A stretch of DNA of 64,000 nucleotides, taken from Terrisporobacter mayombei (lineage in GTDB: Bacteria > Bacillota > Clostridia > Peptostreptococcales > Peptostreptococcaceae). Under the pieces are notes generated by a model. That model was not told the DNA's origin, did no database searches, and saw only the letters and a program-made list of their open reading frames with translations. Both the position numbers and the translations under genes were made by a program. The stretch lies in NCBI RefSeq assembly GCF_014333445.1, contig NZ_JACRYU010000004.1, positions 1 to 64,000 on the forward strand, given 5' to 3'. Positions 54,564 through 62,443 of this stretch are shown here, piece after piece; within the stretch, counting starts at the first letter, position 1, and the number at the start of each line of letters is the position of its first letter.

Positions 54564-55214
54564 TTAATTTTCCACTTGTAACTTAGTCATTTCAGCAAAT
54601 TCATTCTCACTAACTACAGTATATCCATATTCTTCCATGCATCTTATAGCCTCTTGTTCAGTCATTATTATTTCTTCTTTTTCTTTTGGCTCAGTAAGAA
54701 CGCCTAATTCTATACATTCATCTTGAGTCAACCAATGATTTCTTCCTTTGTATTTATCTAATAATTCTTTTGTCATATTAGTATTTTCTATTATAAAACT
54801 ATCAACTTCATCTTCTATTTTCTTTTGATGCATGATATAATCCTCTTGATTACTTATTGCATCTTGATATAACTCAAATCTCCCTTCATGATTCATAATA
54901 GAAACCATGTTGTCAGACGCATATCTTTCATCACCTAGTAATAAAATTAAAAATGCTGTACTATAGCAAATCCCCACAGCCCTAGTTATTATTTTTACTC
55001 CTTGTTCTTTCAATTTATCAACTTCATTTTTTATCAAATTAAAAACTCTACATTCTCCACCATTTGAACAAATTACAAGTTCAACAGTATCTTCTATTAT
55101 AGGATTTAAGTAAGTTTCTAATTGTTCCTGATTATAGTCATAAACTTGTCTTAATTGATTAACTATTTCTTTGGCTACATCTAACGATAATTCTCCCCAT
55201 ACATCTATTCTCAT
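54564..55214 (-). CDS. ClpP/crotonase-fold protease-like protein
   Basis: 216 residues with a ClpP-like core: VICSNGGECRVFNLI near 48-62, nucleophile-elbow region VGICYSTAFLILLLGDERYASDNM near 80-103 (Ser in CYSTA) and candidate His in IMNHEG. It could be a proteolytic subunit that works with host Clp ATPases. Unlike prohead proteases, it lies away from capsid genes. It starts at ATG 55214 after AGGAG. The C-terminal 40 residues are a separate acidic tail. Confidence 0.75.
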   Translation of the reverse strand: MRIDVWGELSLDVAKEIVNQLRQVYDYNQEQLETYLNPIIEDTVELVICSNGGECRVFNLIKNEVDKLKEQGVKIITRAVGICYSTAFLILLLGDERYASDNMVSIMNHEGRFELYQDAISNQEDYIMHQKKIEDEVDSFIIENTNMTKELLDKYKGRNHWLTQDECIELGVLTEPKEKEEIIMTEQEAIRCMEEYGYTVVSENEFAEMTKLQVEN

Positions 55215-55265
55215 TTAACTCCTCCTAAATATAAATCATTTTATAGTGTTTCATATGTTATAAAA

Positions 55266-56156
55266 CTATTTAAAGTATATATTTCTCTCTGCTATTTCTA
55301 TCGTCTGTTCCATTAAACTTAACACCGTCATTTGACCTATTCCATTTGGTACAGGTGAAATTTTACAACCTTTTTTAACTAATCTACCATAGTCTGATTT
55401 TCTAACATCTCCACACATTTTACCATTCTCATCAAAGTTAATTGATACATCTATTATTACTGTTCCTGGTCTGAAATCTTTTGCTTCAAAGAAATTAGGT
55501 TTACCTATAGCAGTAATCACTACATCTGCATTCCATACCTTACTTTCTAAATCCTTAGTTTTACTATGTGCTATTGTCACAGTTGCATTCTCTTGTAACA
55601 TAAGCATACTTAATGGTTTTCCAACAATATTTGATCTGTTAATTATCAATACATCTTTACCATTAACGTCTATGTGATTTTCTTTTAATATGGCCATAAT
55701 ACCTTTTGGAGTACATGCTATATTTCCTTCTTGATTAAGCATTAACTTACCCATGTTTCCTATTGTGAATCCATCTACATCCTTTTCAGTTTCTATTAAA
55801 CTAGTTAAATAATATTCATCTAAATGCTTTGGTAACGGCAATTGCAATAATATTCCATCTGTATTTTCTACATTTAATCTTAATATTTCCCATTCTAATG
55901 TCATTTGATCCACGTCTTTTGGAAAGTGTATTACCTCTGATTCTATTCCTACTTCTTTACATCTTTTTATCTTATTAGCTACATATTTTCCACTTGCATA
56001 ATCTCCCCCAACTCTAATTATAGCTAATTTAGGCTTACGGTTTAATTTACTCACTCTATCTTTTAATTCTTCTGTTTTATTCTCAACTAATTCTTTTACT
56101 TCTAGTATTTTACCTTCGCCATTTATGTGCCTTGATATGTAATCTGCTGTGTTCAT
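55266..56156 (-). CDS. folD: Bifunctional methylenetetrahydrofolate dehydrogenase/cyclohydrolase
   Basis: Interconverts 10-formyl-, methenyl- and methylene-tetrahydrofolate. About 296 residues from ATG 56156 (10 bases after GGAGG; in-frame ATG 56165 touches the SD). Family marks: VGGDYASGKYVANK, QLPLPKHLDEYYL, DVDGFTIGN, KGIMAILKE and the NADP fold NRSNIVGKPLSMLM. Full length. It can supply methylene-tetrahydrofolate to ThyX. Phage-borne folD is uncommon. Confidence 0.94.
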   Translation of the reverse strand: MNTADYISRHINGEGKILEVKELVENKTEELKDRVSKLNRKPKLAIIRVGGDYASGKYVANKIKRCKEVGIESEVIHFPKDVDQMTLEWEILRLNVENTDGILLQLPLPKHLDEYYLTSLIETEKDVDGFTIGNMGKLMLNQEGNIACTPKGIMAILKENHIDVNGKDVLIINRSNIVGKPLSMLMLQENATVTIAHSKTKDLESKVWNADVVITAIGKPNFFEAKDFRPGTVIIDVSINFDENGKMCGDVRKSDYGRLVKKGCKISPVPNGIGQMTVLSLMEQTIEIAERNIYFK

Positions 56157-56185
56157 ACAATGCATTCCTCCTTTTATAATATTAT

Positions 56186-56428
56186 CTATGCTCTAACTAA
56201 TTCCCACTCTAAAATATCATCTAAATCAATTGTTACAAGTTGCGATGAGTATTCAGATGATACATCCATCTCTAAAGTATCTGCTATGGTAGGAAATAGA
56301 ATTTTCCCTTTATATGTATAAGTCTCATTATTAAATTTATTTTTGATTTTTACTTCACATATATCACCTATTCTAAATATATTATTTTGAAATTCATATA
56401 ATAATTTAATATCTGTTCTTATCATCAT
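56186..56428 (-). CDS. Hypothetical protein
   Basis: 80 residues, beta-rich with an acidic C-terminus (TIDLDDILEWELVRA). ATG 56428 lies in the end of the 39-aa gene upstream, after AAGGAG. Function unknown. Confidence 0.55.
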   Translation of the reverse strand: MMIRTDIKLLYEFQNNIFRIGDICEVKIKNKFNNETYTYKGKILFPTIADTLEMDVSSEYSSQLVTIDLDDILEWELVRA

Positions 56429-56525
56429 ATATCTCCTTTTCTGAATAATCCCCTGATATTTTAAGCAATGAATAAATTAAGAATACGAAAAACAATAACA
56501 ATATTAACATCAATAATTTTATCAT
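56406..56525 (-). CDS. Membrane miniprotein (39 aa)
   Basis: ATG 56525 after AAGGAG. One Leu-rich membrane segment (LLMLILLLFFVFLIYSLL) and a charged tail. Overlaps the next gene. Confidence 0.52.
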   Translation of the reverse strand: MIKLLMLILLLFFVFLIYSLLKISGDYSEKEIYDDKNRY

Positions 56526-56546
56526 TATATCTCCTTATTTTATTAA

Positions 56547-56765
56547 TTATATATTTATAACTTTAACTGTTTGTGTCATAACCTTCTCAACAATAACTAA
56601 AGATGATTTGTTTTCTGTTTTTAATTCTATTCCTTTTTCTTTTGCTGAATCTAGTGAAGGAAACATTTTTGCCTTATTCATGTAATATCCATATTCTGAT
56701 TTATTTGATTCATTTTCCCCATAATAAAATCTTCCATTAACTTGAATTATATACATTTTATACAC
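56547..56765 (-). CDS. Hypothetical small protein
   Basis: 72 residues, beta-rich with an YIIQVNGRFYYGE start and a VMTQTVKVI C-terminus. It starts at ATG 56765 after AAGGGG. Similar small proteins occur in phages. Function unknown. Confidence 0.55.
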   Translation of the reverse strand: MYKMYIIQVNGRFYYGENESNKSEYGYYMNKAKMFPSLDSAKEKGIELKTENKSSLVIVEKVMTQTVKVINI

Positions 56766-56793
56766 CCCTTATATTATAAAAAGATTATTTTAT

Positions 56794-56979
56794 TTATGAT
56801 TCTTCTATTTCATATTCTGCTTCAGTGATATCATTATCTAAAAATATCCTTCTAAAATCCCCATCAAACTTTAATACTTTAACACCATCTTGCTCACATA
56901 TCTTAAGAATTTTTCCATCACATACATTTGATTTTATTTTAGTACCTACTGACAATCTCATAACCTCTATTATATTCAT
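56794..56979 (-). CDS. Hypothetical small protein
   Basis: 61 residues with LSVGTKIKSNVCDGKILKI, suggesting a small beta barrel. It starts at ATG 56979 after AGGAGG. Function unknown. Confidence 0.55.
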   Translation of the reverse strand: MNIIEVMRLSVGTKIKSNVCDGKILKICEQDGVKVLKFDGDFRRIFLDNDITEAEYEIEES

Positions 56980-57015
56980 AATATTAATTCCTCCTAATAT
57001 AATAAATTGATATTT

Positions 57016-57180
57016 TTATTTATATTCATTTTTATATAAAAACCATTCACATTCTCTATAATATCTGCAATCTCTACAATTACCATCATCGGAATAGCAA
57101 TTTTCAATTTTATTTCCATATTTATCTTGATTCACTATAAGTCCTTTATATTTTAAGTTTATACATTCAATATTTTTCAT
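57016..57180 (-). CDS. Cys-rich miniprotein (54 aa)
   Basis: ATG 57180 after AGGAGAT. Cys at NCYSDDGNCRDCRYYRECEW, a compact metal-binding pattern. Function unknown. Confidence 0.58.
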   Translation of the reverse strand: MKNIECINLKYKGLIVNQDKYGNKIENCYSDDGNCRDCRYYRECEWFLYKNEYK

Positions 57181-57211
57181 ATTTTATCTCCTATTAATTA
57201 AATTAATTCTT

Positions 57212-57343
57212 TTATTCAGAATAAGTTACGTCACGTGTTATATCATTTAACTTATCTATTGCATATTGAACTTCTTCATCTGTATATTCATTTATTTCTA
57301 TTAAAAATTCTAATAACCTACCTCTTAATTCCTCTATTCTCAT
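57212..57343 (-). CDS. Small acidic helical protein (43 aa)
   Basis: ATG 57343 after AGGAGAT. Helical and acidic (RIEELRGRLLEFLIEINEY). Function unknown. Confidence 0.52.
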   Translation of the reverse strand: MRIEELRGRLLEFLIEINEYTDEEVQYAIDKLNDITRDVTYSE

Positions 57344-57438
57344 ACATTATCTCCTATTTGATTAAAAATGTTATTATTTTTTTAATAATACATATTCTTT
57401 CATATTATAATTAATTTAAAAGAATTATTTTATTTATC

Positions 57439-57612
57439 TTATAAATTCTCTAAAGTCTTTACTACGCTCGCTAATTCAATATATATCTTCTGTATTTCAT
57501 CGTTCTGACCATTGTTTATACTATCATCATCTTCTATTACACCCATAGCCATTTCTAAATATTCTATAGCACCTTTTGAATATCTTCTAATTTTTCTTTT
57601 TACTTCTTCCAT
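57439..57612 (-). CDS. Small helical protein (57 aa)
   Basis: ATG 57612 after GGAGGG. A basic N-terminus (VKRKIRRYSKG) is followed by acidic helices with DDDS in the middle. Function unknown. Confidence 0.55.
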   Translation of the reverse strand: MEEVKRKIRRYSKGAIEYLEMAMGVIEDDDSINNGQNDEIQKIYIELASVVKTLENL

Positions 57613-57644
57613 TTTACCCTCCTATATTAAATAAAAATTATATT

Positions 57645-57842
57645 TTAAATATATTCTTTATAATTTTTTATAATATCTCTACATTGTTTCGTATTATAAA
57701 CAACTTTTAGGGTATGGAATCCAAATACTTCATTGTGTAGCCCTAATAAAAACACTACAAATACATCTTGTTCGTGTCTATAAATTACAAACACATTATC
57801 ATCATGCAACACTTCTTTAAAATAATACATTCTAGTTTTCAT
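57645..57842 (-). CDS. Hypothetical small protein
   Basis: About 65 residues from ATG 57842, 5 bases after GGAGG; the in-frame ATG at 57854 overlaps that SD. Beta-rich aromatic protein (DNVFVIYRHEQDVFVVFLLG). Function unknown. Confidence 0.52.
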   Translation of the reverse strand: MKTRMYYFKEVLHDDNVFVIYRHEQDVFVVFLLGLHNEVFGFHTLKVVYNTKQCRDIIKNYKEYI

Positions 57843-57871
57843 ATTGTCCTCCATTAAATAAATACTATCTT

Positions 57872-58069
57872 TTATTCATATCTCATTAACCATGCAAATA
57901 TCATTGACATTAATAGAATAGCTCCTAAAATCATTTCTATTGAACCTGCAATATGGTCACAAAACACTAAATAATTTAAAAATAACCAAACTCCTATTAA
58001 ACTAAGAGGTATTACTATGAATACAAATCCAAAGAATAATTTTAATGTATTACCTATAAATTTAAACAT
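57872..58069 (-). CDS. Small membrane protein (65 aa)
   Basis: Two membrane segments (LKLFFGFVFIVIPLSLIGVW and IEMILGAILLMSMIFAW) in 65 residues. It starts at ATG 58069 after AGGAG. Function unknown. Confidence 0.6.
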   Translation of the reverse strand: MFKFIGNTLKLFFGFVFIVIPLSLIGVWLFLNYLVFCDHIAGSIEMILGAILLMSMIFAWLMRYE

Positions 58070-58078
58070 ATCATACTC

Positions 58079-58672
58079 CTAATTCAAACTATTTATTAAA
58101 TCATCTATCCATTTATTACCCTCTTCTGCTGCTTCTAACTCTTTCTTATAACTACTACTATGATACTCTATATCTCTTAAACAATACTTAATCATACCTT
58201 CTCTATATTCTGATACAGTTTCTTTCCTTATTTCTTGTTTCAAATAAGTACAATCACAATCCCATTTTATGCTATCTTGTAATTGTTTAATTGCGAATTC
58301 TTTTAAGTTTTCATGATTCTCAGTTGGTGGAATCCACTCATTAACCTTCTCAATCATAGCTAAATATTTCTTTTTGCTATCCTCTTTATTTTTAAGCATT
58401 CTATCTATACTTTTAATATTTTCTTCATAGTTTTGATCTATTTTCCTTTGTATTTCCTTATCTGTCATTTTCTTAATTTCTTCTAGTCTTGCATATGCTT
58501 TATTCAATTCATTTAAATGATAATCACTAACTTCTCTGTATCTTATTTCTGCATTTTTACCATCTTCCCTCATGTGAACTAAAGCTCCAAACTGCCTAGC
58601 ACAATTTAGTATATAATCCTTTAATTCAACCACACTTCCATCTTGAACTTTACATGTATATCCTGTTGGCAT
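58079..58672 (-). CDS. Charged coiled-coil protein
   Basis: 197 residues. A short beta N-terminus (TGYTCKVQDGSVVELKDY) leads to long helices with DYHLNELNKAYARLEEIK; Cys are scattered. It starts at ATG 58672 after GGGAGG. Some features recall small phage anti-restriction or structural helices, but I do not recognise a family. Confidence 0.58.
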   Translation of the reverse strand: MPTGYTCKVQDGSVVELKDYILNCARQFGALVHMREDGKNAEIRYREVSDYHLNELNKAYARLEEIKKMTDKEIQRKIDQNYEENIKSIDRMLKNKEDSKKKYLAMIEKVNEWIPPTENHENLKEFAIKQLQDSIKWDCDCTYLKQEIRKETVSEYREGMIKYCLRDIEYHSSSYKKELEAAEEGNKWIDDLINSLN

Positions 58673-58697
58673 ATGTTCCTCCCTTAAATAAACCCTC

Positions 58698-58871
58698 TTA
58701 TTTACTTATAAAATCAAATATATTTTCTCTTACTTCCGTATCCCATACTCCCCATTCTTCTGCTAACGATTTTATATTTGATGGAATAGTATTGAATATT
58801 TCTTCTACTCTATCTTCACTTGGTATAATTCCAAATTTATCTATATAACAATCATGAATTACATCCCTCAT
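58698..58871 (-). CDS. Small acidic protein (57 aa)
   Basis: ATG 58871 after AAGGAGG. Acidic helical product with IPSEDRVEEIFNTIP and EEWGVWDTEVREN. Function unknown. Confidence 0.55.
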   Translation of the reverse strand: MRDVIHDCYIDKFGIIPSEDRVEEIFNTIPSNIKSLAEEWGVWDTEVRENIFDFISK

Positions 58872-58898
58872 ATGTATTTCCTCCTTACCAAATAAATC

Positions 58899-59006
58899 CT
58901 ACATTTTATCTTGCTCATTTCTCATATAACATTCGCTACATTTAAAATCACATAGCCCATCACATACATCTATCTTACAACAATCTAAACAACATTCACA
59001 AATCAT
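58899..59006 (-). CDS. Very Cys-rich miniprotein (35 aa)
   Basis: ATG 59006 after GGAGGG. Nine Cys in 35 residues (MICECCLDCCKIDVCDG ...). Likely a metal-binding peptide. Function unknown. Confidence 0.52.
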   Translation of the reverse strand: MICECCLDCCKIDVCDGLCDFKCSECYMRNEQDKM

Positions 59007-59060
59007 AACTCCCTCCTATATACCCATTAATAAAATACAAATTTTATTAATTATCAATTT

Positions 59061-59198
59061 TTAATCATATATAAAATCTATAATTTGAAATATACTCATA
59101 GCACATATACCAAGTATAAAACTTAGTGTATCAATGTTAAAAGGTTTTATTATCACCGCTATTATAAACATCATTATAATTTTAATTAACCATTTCAT
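59061..59198 (-). CDS. Small membrane protein (45 aa)
   Basis: ATG 59198 after AGGGGT. Two hydrophobic segments (WLIKIIMMFIIAVII and LSFILGICAMSIFQII) fill the protein. Function unknown. Confidence 0.52.
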   Translation of the reverse strand: MKWLIKIIMMFIIAVIIKPFNIDTLSFILGICAMSIFQIIDFIYD

Positions 59199-59202
59199 AA
59201 TT

Positions 59203-59361
59203 TTACCCCTTGTTTATAGATTTATCTTTAGATTTTTCAAATTTTAAACAGTTTTTATCTTCCATATCTCCAACTTTACACCATACATTATACAAAATAT
59301 CATTTTCTAACTTCATATGTATAGTTTTATTTATATGTTTACAATCCCAACATTTACTCAT
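59203..59361 (-). CDS. Small Cys-containing protein (52 aa)
   Basis: ATG 59361 overlaps the end of the ligase gene, after AAGGAAG. CWDCKH near the start and later C (VWCKV, NCLKF) suggest a metal-binding fold. Function unknown. Confidence 0.55.
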   Translation of the reverse strand: MSKCWDCKHINKTIHMKLENDILYNVWCKVGDMEDKNCLKFEKSKDKSINKG

Positions 59362-60649
59362 AACTAACTTCCTTACCTTCCTCTCTTACGCATTTAAAAA
59401 TAGGGAATCTAAGAGATAAACCGCCATCTTCATTGTGTGTTTCTTCAAAATAATTTATTTCAGCTATACGATTTAAATATTTATCTTGATTGTTGTATAT
59501 TTCATCTCTCATAGCATCTGTAAACCCTGATCCAACACCTAATTCATAACCTTTGTAATCACATATTATTTTACCTAAAGTATTTGAATATTTTCCATCT
59601 CCAGATTCAAACCCTGTTATTTTTAAATCACAAGATTGCATTACTTTTAATTTCAATATAGTCTTGCTGCGTTTAAATTCATAAGGTTTATTTAAGTTAC
59701 ACATAAGTCCTTCTGCCCCTAATTTCCTATATTCATCAAGTAAACTTAATACTTTCTCAATATCTTTACCTTCGTATAGTATAGGAAGAACTTCGATATG
59801 TTCACAATTATTTATTTTAATATGGTCTATGTAATTATCTAACTGCAATCTTCTATTATCATAATTAGTTTTGCATTTTTTATTATCAAATTCTTCTAAT
59901 GATAGAGTATCAAACATTACATATTTAACACCTGTTTTAATTTTATTCTTATTTTTAACTCTTTTAGTTGTCTCCTTATATACATCTTCATATGAACAAC
60001 CTTCAGCTAATAACTCACCATCTACAAAAGCATTCGCAAATACTTTACTTAACTCTTGCTCTATTTCTTCTAAACCTTCAATTATTTTCCCTTGTCTAGT
60101 ATATAATTTAACTTTACCATCTCTAATTATTGCATTACATCTGATTCCATCCAATTTCTCACTAACAAACATTTTCTCTTTTGGTGGTTTGTCAAAATCA
60201 AATTTACTAGCTAACATAGGCTTTATATCCTCTTCATCATCTGATGTTGCTATTAATCCTGGGATTATTTTATTAATTACTTTTTCATTTAATCCTAATC
60301 TTAATTTCTTAGTTACAAATAGTTTAAGAAACTCATGTAACTCTTTATCTTGATTATTTATGAAATATTGAACTTGCTTTATGTCTGCATCCCTACCTGT
60401 TATATTACCTTTATAAAAATACTCCATTAATTCTCTTAATGACAATATCCCTATTTGTGCATTTCTTAATTCTTTATTTAGCTTTGATGTTGATATACCT
60501 GTTTTGATATGAGGATCAATTAAAAATTTTAAACAATCAATGAATAATTCATTATCTTTATTATCTCTAAGTATCTTCTCTTTTGCTAATCTTCCACTAA
60601 CACTTGAAATTTTATCAAATATTTCTTTTGCTTCATATATTTCATTCAT
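59354..60649 (-). CDS. ATP-dependent DNA ligase
   Basis: Seals nicks with ATP. About 431 residues from ATG 60649, after GGGGTAGG; a TTG at 60667 is less likely. Motif I EKLDGIR near residue 165 carries the adenylated Lys; motif III VKYVMFDTL, motif IV EGLMCN and motif V LKLKVMQ follow, then an OB domain ending near FPIFKCVREE. A helical N-terminal domain of about 150 residues precedes. Typical viral/phage ligase. It has its own consensus promoter. Confidence 0.93.
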   Translation of the reverse strand: MNEIYEAKEIFDKISSVSGRLAKEKILRDNKDNELFIDCLKFLIDPHIKTGISTSKLNKELRNAQIGILSLRELMEYFYKGNITGRDADIKQVQYFINNQDKELHEFLKLFVTKKLRLGLNEKVINKIIPGLIATSDDEEDIKPMLASKFDFDKPPKEKMFVSEKLDGIRCNAIIRDGKVKLYTRQGKIIEGLEEIEQELSKVFANAFVDGELLAEGCSYEDVYKETTKRVKNKNKIKTGVKYVMFDTLSLEEFDNKKCKTNYDNRRLQLDNYIDHIKINNCEHIEVLPILYEGKDIEKVLSLLDEYRKLGAEGLMCNLNKPYEFKRSKTILKLKVMQSCDLKITGFESGDGKYSNTLGKIICDYKGYELGVGSGFTDAMRDEIYNNQDKYLNRIAEINYFEETHNEDGGLSLRFPIFKCVREEGKEVSYE

Positions 60650-60716
60650 TTTCCTACCCCTATCCAATTATATCTTTTATATATCAATATTTACTTTTTA
60701 TTAATTATCTAATTAA

Positions 60717-60745
60717 ATAATAATCTATTTTTATCTACTTGTCAA
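60717..60745 (-). promoter_or_regulatory. Consensus early promoter with UP-like motif, for ligase
   Basis: TTGACA, 17-base spacer, TATTAT on the minus strand, directly preceded by TATAAAATTAATAAAAT. The same layout occurs at 36784-36812 and 52598-52626. Confidence 0.8.
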
Positions 60746-60799
60746 TCAATTTTATTAATTTTATATTTATTTTTTTTGCTAAATAAAAAGTTGTATTTA

Positions 60800-61225
60800 T
60801 TACTTATATTTATCAATAGTACTTTTTAATGTTTCTAAGTGATTAATTCCTGATTCTATTCTTCTGAATTCTTCTGATAATAATTGCCTTTGATTAGCAT
60901 TAAATATTATCCCTCTACCTTCTAATCCTTTAATATAGTTTCTCGTATAATTTACTTCAGTATATGTATCCATTCCATTTATTCTACTTGCTAATTTTCT
61001 TATTTCATTAATAAGTTCATTAAATTCATCCATTGATATTTCATTTTCGTGTATATTTTCTTCAATTTTATCCATTTGTAAATATTTAATCAAATTATTA
61101 GTACAGTCCATTCCGCAGCCTAAAGCATATTTTTGACAAATACGACAGTCGAAAGTTGAATCAAAATCTTTCACAAATTTCAATAATCCATCTAAATCCT
61201 TTATAACTTCCTCATAAACCTTCAT
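60800..61225 (-). CDS. Hypothetical protein with Cys cluster
   Basis: 141 residues. A Cys cluster near 42-55 (CRICQKYALGCGMDC) is followed by long acidic helices. It starts at ATG 61225 after AGGAGG. Function unknown; a metal-binding site is likely. Confidence 0.6.
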   Translation of the reverse strand: MKVYEEVIKDLDGLLKFVKDFDSTFDCRICQKYALGCGMDCTNNLIKYLQMDKIEENIHENEISMDEFNELINEIRKLASRINGMDTYTEVNYTRNYIKGLEGRGIIFNANQRQLLSEEFRRIESGINHLETLKSTIDKYK

Positions 61226-61249
61226 TATTATTCCTCCTTATTTTAATTA

Positions 61250-61441
61250 TTAAACAACTAATATTTTATGTCCATCAACACTATTAACTTCTTGTATAGA
61301 ACAATGAATAAAACAGCTATAACTATCATCATTTTCTATTTCAAACTGTAATTCTTTTATAGTCTTATCAGATACAGTTAAATAAAATATTTCATCCATA
61401 TCATCTAATACACTAACTTGATATAATTTATATTTAGTCAC
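61250..61441 (-). CDS. Hypothetical small protein
   Basis: 63 residues, beta-rich (YKLYQVSVLDDMDEIFYLTV). It overlaps the end of the preceding gene by 8 bases. It starts at ATG 61441 after AGGAGG. Function unknown. Confidence 0.55.
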   Translation of the reverse strand: MTKYKLYQVSVLDDMDEIFYLTVSDKTIKELQFEIENDDSYSCFIHCSIQEVNSVDGHKILVV

Positions 61442-61802
61442 TTTTGCCCTCCTTATAAATATTCATATATGTATTATAATCATGATATTCTATTGAAACC
61501 TTTAACCCTTTTTCTTTAGCTAATACGCTTATCCTGGATATATCTTCTATATCTAATGAAAATATATTTATAACTTTACTACCTTTTTCTAATGCTTTAT
61601 TGATTAAATTATTTATAAAATTATCTATGTAATTTATGCAAGACATATCCTCTAAGTTCACGAATCTTTTCTTTCCATACGAAGTTTGCAGCAATAATCC
61701 ATATTTATTAATAGATTTAACATAACCTGATATGATAGATCTATTTAAATGAATTATTACCTTGTCATTTATCTTAAATTGAAATATATTAACATTACTC
61801 AT
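61434..61802 (-). CDS. Hypothetical SH3-like/Hfq-like protein
   Basis: About 122 residues from ATG 61802, which follows GGAG; the in-frame ATG at 61814 overlaps that SD. N-terminal beta barrel with FKINDKVIIHLNRSIISGYV and a YGKKRFVNLEDM segment, then a helical C-terminal half (IEDISRISVLAKEKGLKV). Family not recognised. Confidence 0.55.
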   Translation of the reverse strand: MSNVNIFQFKINDKVIIHLNRSIISGYVKSINKYGLLLQTSYGKKRFVNLEDMSCINYIDNFINNLINKALEKGSKVINIFSLDIEDISRISVLAKEKGLKVSIEYHDYNTYMNIYKEGKSD

Positions 61803-61829
61803 TTGTATCTCCATATTTTTATTAATTTA

Positions 61830-62120
61830 CTACTTAAATCTTGATTCTAAATAATTTATTATTTCATTAACCTTTCTATTTGCACTATTTTGTTCACTCC
61901 ATGTTGACTTTTTAGATTCTATAGAATTAATATTACCTCTTAACGAATACAAATCGTTTATTAATTTTTTAAAATCAACCTTATCTTCGTCCACTTCACC
62001 AAAATGCATATTATATTTTGCTTTAATGATTTTTCTTATTTTATTTTTATCATAATTATATTTAGAAATCAAATCTTCATCATAACTATTGAAATTCTGA
62101 TTACCTCTTGAATCTAACAT
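61830..62120 (-). CDS. Hypothetical protein, second frame of a probable split gene
   Basis: 96 residues from ATG 62120 (AGGTG as weak SD). The N-terminus (NQNFNSYDEDLISKY) looks like the middle of a small family whose first part is in the ORF just upstream, one base out of frame. A +1 shift at the upstream AGG-TAA would join them into about 120 residues. Confidence 0.55.
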   Translation of the reverse strand: MLDSRGNQNFNSYDEDLISKYNYDKNKIRKIIKAKYNMHFGEVDEDKVDFKKLINDLYSLRGNINSIESKKSTWSEQNSANRKVNEIINYLESRFK

Positions 62121-62199
62121 TTTTTTCACCTATAACAATACATATATCCCCATTTCTTAACTCTACCACCATACCATTCTTTAAATCTGATTTTTTCAT
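62101..62199 (-). CDS. First frame of a probable split gene (32 aa)
   Basis: ATG 62199 after GGAGGAG. Sequence KKSDLKNGMVVELRNGDICI is the usual start of a small clostridial phage protein family that normally continues with a Y-x-EDL segment, found here in the next frame at 62085. It stops at TAA after AGG. Confidence 0.55.
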   Translation of the reverse strand: MKKSDLKNGMVVELRNGDICIVIGEKNVRFKR

Positions 62200-62412
62200 T
62201 TAAATCTCCTCCATACAATAACCAAAATATATAAATAACCATCCATACAACTTAAATCCATCTACAAATCTATACTGAGGTTTTAACCACATATCTTTAA
62301 AACTAAATTGCAATACATAGACTTTTGCTATATTACACCATTCATAGAATATATTTAAAAAGAATGCAGATTTAATTCTTTTAAATCCTATAAGATAATC
62401 TCCCATTTTCAC
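62200..62412 (-). CDS. Hypothetical aromatic protein
   Basis: 70 residues, aromatic-rich (FFLNIFYEWCNIAKVYVLQF). GTG 62412 follows TAGGAG by 8 bases; ATG two codons on is an alternative. It may associate with membranes. Function unknown. Confidence 0.52.
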   Translation of the reverse strand: MKMGDYLIGFKRIKSAFFLNIFYEWCNIAKVYVLQFSFKDMWLKPQYRFVDGFKLYGWLFIYFGYCMEEI

Positions 62413-62443
62413 TTTATTTACTCCTATTTTATTATTTTTATAT

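Noticed and set aside
59871..60353. Plus-strand ORF of 160 codons
   Set aside because: Antisense shadow of DNA ligase; Leu/Ser/Asn-rich composition typical of reverse frames here.
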